Shown piece by piece: positions 8,209-12,349 of a stretch of DNA of 12,349 nucleotides. The notes beneath the pieces are model-generated. The model did not search any database, was not told the origin of the DNA, and was given only the letters and a program-made list of their open reading frames with translations. The translations under genes were made by a program, and so were the position numbers. The stretch spans positions 2,963,500 to 2,975,848 of the forward strand of contig JANPYM010000004.1 in the NCBI GenBank assembly GCA_025890175.1, read 5' to 3'. This stretch comes from Ciborinia camelliae (Eukaryota > Ascomycota > Leotiomycetes > Helotiales > Sclerotiniaceae). How positions within the stretch are numbered: position 1 is the first letter of the stretch; the number at the start of each line of letters is the position of its first letter.

Positions 8209-8367
8209 ATCACCTCGGTGATATCAAAATATGTATAATAAAAGTAGTATATTATAAAAGCATACAGATCGATTGTAAATCGATCTGTAAGCTTATATAC
8301 CCGCGGGGTATAGGTATATCAGCTACACACAACTGCACGCTTCGATGAATCTACCCTGCAGATTCAT
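8209..8367. repeat. Chain of four to five short palindromes
   Basis: Successive perfect inverted repeats are ATCACC/GGTGAT (8209-8222), TATAAT/ATTATA (8234-8256), a 12-bp-arm hairpin with a 3-nt loop (8263-8289, core AGATCGATT), TATACCC/GGGTATA (8296-8312), and ATGAATCT/AGATTCAT with a 7-nt loop (8345-8367). They fill the last 160 bp of ordinary-composition DNA before the AT-rich block. The function is unknown; it may be subterminal structure of a mobile element or an RNA or cruciform-forming segment. Confidence 0.6.
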
Positions 8368-8651
8368 TAATATTGTAATACTAATAACTCTTAAATTAAA
8401 TTTAAATACATATTATTTGAATAATCAAATATACAATATTAATAAAAAAAAAATATAAAAAAAAAATATTTTTTATAATTATATAATAAATCATATAACA
8501 AAATTATATGGTTTTTGTAAATATTATATATTTAAATTGTTTATTTTTAATTTTTCATTTTTTTACTATAATCTTGCCAATTTTGTTAATACATTTGATT
8601 TATTGATTAAATTTGAATTTGTAATAATTGAAATTAATAAAATCGAATAAC
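8368..8651. other. AT-rich DNA before the right LTR, no gene
   Basis: Base composition falls abruptly near 8380. The sequence up to the LTR is AT-rich with no readable frame. It does not match the sequence left of the other LTR, as expected if the two LTRs are separate insertions. Confidence 0.6.
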
Positions 8652-9001
8652 TGTTACGGATCTAAAGACAATAAAAACAAAAGAGATACTTGGACATAGA
8701 ATTCAGGCTTAAAGCTGATACATCGACAATCGCCAGCGTTCAATATTAATCGATAGCGAATCTTTGATGTAATATTTAATTTGTAAAATATTAATATATA
8801 CAAAACGGGTTTATATAATTAAATAAAAAAACTTTAAAAATTTATAAAGCTTTATATTAAATAAAATATTATTATTTAAATAACGATTAATAATATATTA
8901 CTAATTATTTAAAAAAATAATAAAAATTTTATTTAAAAAATAATAAAAAATTTTAAAATTATTATTAATTTAATTAATTTTTTATATTTTTTATTTTAAT
9001 A
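8652..9001 (+). mobile_element. 5' LTR of a Ty3/gypsy retrotransposon, copy 2
   Basis: 350 bp, starting TGTTACGGATC and ending TAATA, and collinear with 1205-1554. The end was presumably TAACA, as in copy 1, with the terminal CA changed to TA, a typical RIP substitution. Its first 110 bp keep far more G/C than copy 1, while its 3' half is almost wholly A/T. Because a plus-strand gypsy reverse transcriptase follows 2-2.5 kb downstream, this is the 5' LTR of the element filling the rest of the window. No primer-binding site can be recognised after it. Confidence 0.8.
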
Positions 9002-10920
9002 ATTTTTTTTATTTTATTTAAAAAACAATTTATTAATTAAATTAATAATATTCAAAATAATATTAAAAACAAAAAATATTTTTGTATTTGTTTAATAAAA
9101 TATTAAAACTAATAATATACAAAACAATATTATTAATAAATTTTATATATATTAATAAAATACAAATCCTTTTTTAAAATTTAAAAAATTTTTAAAAAAA
9201 AACTTTTATAATATTTTAAAACAATAAATATAAAATATAAAAAATAATATAAAAATTATAAACAAAATTATAGTTTAATTTATTCGAATATCAAAAAATC
9301 ACCAAAATACTAATAATTTTTAATAATATATTATTTATTTATTTCAAATCAAATATCAAATTTTTGAAACTTTAAAAATTATTTTAATATAAAAAAACAA
9401 ACATTTTTTAAACGAAAAACTTTTTTTTTTAAATTAAAATAATATTTTAGAATAATAATAAATATTATTTTTTTATTAATATTTAAAAAATAAATTATAT
9501 AATATAATATTTTAAAAAACGTTTTTTAATAATATAATATTAATTTATTAATATAATTTAATCAAACAATATTATATAAATAGAATTTAAAAAATATATA
9601 TATAATACAATTTTAAATAAAAAAAATCGATAATATATAACAATTATTTAAATATTAAAAATTAAATAATATTTAAAACAAAATATAAATAATTTTATTT
9701 TTTATTTAAACAATTTAAAAAAAAATATAAAATATAAAACGAATAATATATATTATAAATAATTATTTATTAATTTTTATTTTAATATAAATAAAAAAAT
9801 ATTTGAATTTTTTTAATAATTTGAAATATAAAAAAAATTTATAAAACAAATATATAAATTGAAAAATATTAATTAAATATATTATTTTATTAATATTACA
9901 AATTATTGTTTTAAAAAAATATATAATATTTTATTGTATTATTTAAATTTTGTTTAATTTTTTTATAAATTATAAAAAAGCAATAAAAATATTATATTAA
10001 TAAGATTTATTGAGATTAAAACAAAATTAAATTAAAAAATTATATAAAAAAATCAATTAATAAAAAAAAATTCAATATTAAAAATATTAAAAAAAATTGA
10101 TAAAATATTATTAATATTAATAAATAAATTATTATATTATTATTTATAAAAATTTATTTAAATATTAATATTATTAAAAAAAACATTTTGAAAAAAATTA
10201 TTTAAAAAAAAAACAGGTTTATATTAACAAAAAAATATTAAACTTTTTTAATAAAAAAATAGCAAAATATATTAATAAGAAAATAACAAAATCTAATAAT
10301 TATTTTAAATATTTTTATAATTTTAAATTTAAATAAAAAAAAATATATTATTATTATTATTATTATTATATTTAAATTAAAATATTAATCAATAATATTT
10401 CACTATTTTATCAATTTGAATATTCAAATTAATATAATTTAATAAAATAAATATATTAAATAAAATTAAAAATTTATATTAAAAAAAAATATATTTTTAA
10501 TATTTATATTAAAGATTTATATTTTTATTTATAAAAATTATTGATTTATTATAAAAATAATAAATATATTAAAAAATAAAAAAATATATATTTATTAATT
10601 TATTTTAATTATTTTAAATCTTTTTTATATAAATATAATTCTAGATTTTTTATAATTAAAAATAATGAATTTTAAAATTAATTAATAATTAATAAAATTT
10701 TATTTTTAATTTGATTTAGAATTTATTAAAATTATTTTAATATAAAAAATTTATTAAAAAATAAATAAAAAAATATTAATTTTGATTTTACAATTAAATT
10801 AAATATTTAATTTCAAAAAAATATAAATAAAATATAGAATTTTTATTTTAAAAATTTTTAACATTTTAAATAAATATAAAAATTTAAAATAAATTTTTTT
10901 AAAAAAAAAAAGCAAATTAT
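9002..10920 (+). mobile_element. RIP-ruined 5' body of the Ty3/gypsy element (expected gag/protease zone)
   Basis: Nearly pure A+T between the 5' LTR and the readable reverse transcriptase. By position it should hold gag and protease, but I can read no motif, including no zinc knuckle. The plus strand keeps some C and almost no G (for example 9301-9360), which means C-to-T change on the minus strand over this part. Confidence 0.55.
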
Positions 10921-12349
10921 TATTCAATTATTATTTAATAAAATATTAAATCGAATTAAAACTAAATATTATTTTTTTATAAAATTTAATATATATTTTT
11001 TTAAAAAAAAAAATTATCAATTTTAAAAAAATATTTAAAAAAATATTAATTAAAAAAATAAATTTGTTATTTAATAAATTTTATTAAAACTTTAATTATA
11101 TTTATTTCAAAAAAAAATAAAAGTTATTAATTATATATTAATTATAAAAAATTAAATTAAATAATTAAAAAAAATTAAATATCTTTATTTTTAATTAACA
11201 AATTTTTTAATTAATTATAAAAAAATATTATTTTTATTAAATTAAATTTAAAAAATATATATTATTGAATTCAAATTTAAATAAAAAATAAATAAAAAAT
11301 AATATTTTATATTTATTATAAACAATTTAAATATTTAATTATATTATTTGGTTTTATAAATATTTTTATTATTTTTCAAATTTATATTAATTAAATTTTT
11401 ATAAAGTTAATAAATATTATATATATAATATATTTTAATAATATATTAATTTATTTAATAAATATTTAATAATATATTAATAATATTTATTAAATATTTG
11501 AAAAATTAATTATTTATAAATTTTATATAAAATTTAAAAAATATATATTTAATAATAAAAAAATCGAATTTTTAGGATTTATAATATTAAATAATAATAT
11601 TATTATAAAATTTAGTAGAATTAAGATTATTATTAAATAATTTATTTTTAATATTTTAAAAAAAATTTAAATTTTTTTAGATTTTATAAATTTTTATTAA
11701 TAGTTTATTGAAGGGTATTTAAAAATAGTTAATAAAATAATAATATTATTTAAAAAAATCGAAAAGGGAAAAATTATAGGTATTTTTGTATAAAATATAA
11801 AGGTATAAGTATTTTTTAAAATATTAAAAATAATATTTATTATTATATTGGTATTGTAATATTTTTAATTGAATTTTAAAATAATAATCGAAATAGATAT
11901 ATTGGGATTTATTTTAGAATATATATTTTTTTAATTATTTAAAAAAAAATTTAATTTAAAAAAATTATTGTAGTAATATTTTATAGTATTTTATTTTAGA
12001 AAATTAAATTTTGTAAAATAATGTTATATAATTTATAATTAAAAATTATTAATAATATATATTATGTTTTGTAAATAATAATATTATATTATAAATAATT
12101 GTTATATTATTATTATAAAAATAAATTATAATAATTTTTAATATTTTATAATTAAAAAAGAATTAAATGGTAAACAAATTAAATAAATTGAAATATTTGT
12201 TATATATAATTTTGAAATTAAATATAAAATTAGGAAATTAAATTTAATAAATAGATTGTTAAAATAATTAAATTATTTTAATAATTTAAAAAGTAATAAT
12301 AAAATATTTTTAATATTAAAAAATAAATTAAGAAATATAATAATTTTAA
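10921..12349 (+). pseudogene. Ty3/gypsy pol (reverse transcriptase-RNase H), RIP-inactivated, cut by window end
   Basis: One plus-strand frame (codons starting at 10921, 11101, 11563 and so on) carries the gypsy pol order without a frameshift, although it contains dozens of stops. Readable decayed motifs: FISKKNKS and INYKKLN at 11101-11160 (family form FVPKKDGS, VDYRxLN); FIKLNLK at 11233-11253 (family FxKLDLR); LFGFIN near 11344-11361 and IIFQ to 11379 (family PFGLTN, ATFQ); YFNN at 11431-11442, the polymerase YLDD site with both Asp codons now AAT; IEFLGF at 11563-11580; FLDFINFY and FIEGYLKIV at 11677-11730 (family FLGFANFY, FIxGYSKIV); RNase H IIIEIDILGF near 11881-11910, FYFRKLNF near 11989-12012 (family FYSRKLSP); and NFEIKYKIRKLN near 12208-12243, the YRPGKxN region closing RNase H. 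Integrase would lie beyond the window. Changes fit C-to-T and G-to-A. It is certainly inactive. Confidence 0.88.

Noticed and set aside
1205..9001. The whole 1205-9001 segment as one LTR retrotransposon carrying host genes
   Set aside because: The sequence following the right LTR is gypsy body in plus orientation, making that LTR a 5' LTR. The sequence following the left LTR does not match it, so the pair does not bound one element.
10330..10380. Run of TTA units in the right AT-rich block as a microsatellite of interest
   Set aside because: Such runs are expected in DNA this AT-rich and carry no extra information.
1..12349. CRISPR array, tRNA or rRNA genes
   Set aside because: No regularly spaced repeats with unique spacers were seen, and no tRNA or rRNA sequence was recognised on either strand.

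Overview
The window looks like a stretch of a filamentous ascomycete genome (Pezizomycotina, most likely a Leotiomycetes/Helotiales-type fungus). The evidence is one intact gene with short spliceosomal introns (50-99 nt, GT-AG, CTAAT/CTAAC branch sites), flanked by extremely AT-rich DNA carrying the mark of repeat-induced point mutation (RIP): repeat copies that differ almost only by C/T and G/A transitions. The taxon is inferred from protein resemblance and genome style and was not tested by search.

Layout. 1-1204 and about 1555-1790 are RIP-degraded AT-rich DNA around a 350-bp LTR (1205-1554). About 1790-2817 is ordinary-composition DNA with no gene I can support. 2818-3870 (minus strand) is a broken gene: one continuous protein-like frame cut by two in-frame TGA codons, tentatively a HET-like (heterokaryon-incompatibility) protein, with a GC-rich foldback element (3895-3979) at its 5' end. 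3986-4545 is a promoter region holding two CACGTG boxes, a perfect CGG-N11-CCG palindrome and a TATA box. 4546-6742 (plus strand) is a complete five-exon gene for a 645-residue M1 metallo-aminopeptidase of the leukotriene A4 hydrolase type. 6743-8200 is intergenic, with minisatellites, a G-run tract and one doubtful small spliced ORF. 8209-8367 is a chain of short palindromes at the edge of the second AT-rich block. 8652-9001 is a second copy of the same LTR in the same orientation. From 9002 to the end runs the RIP-ruined body of a Ty3/gypsy retrotransposon. Its reverse transcriptase and RNase H can still be read in a single plus-strand frame from about 10921 to 12349, where the window cuts the element.

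Taken together, this is a small gene island inside RIP-degraded retrotransposon DNA. The only gene that looks functional is the housekeeping-type LTA4H/aminopeptidase. The retroelements and the HET-like gene are inactive. The two LTRs do not bound one element: the sequence after the right LTR is retroelement body, the sequence after the left LTR does not match it, and the space between them holds host genes. They belong to two insertions, one on each side of the island.
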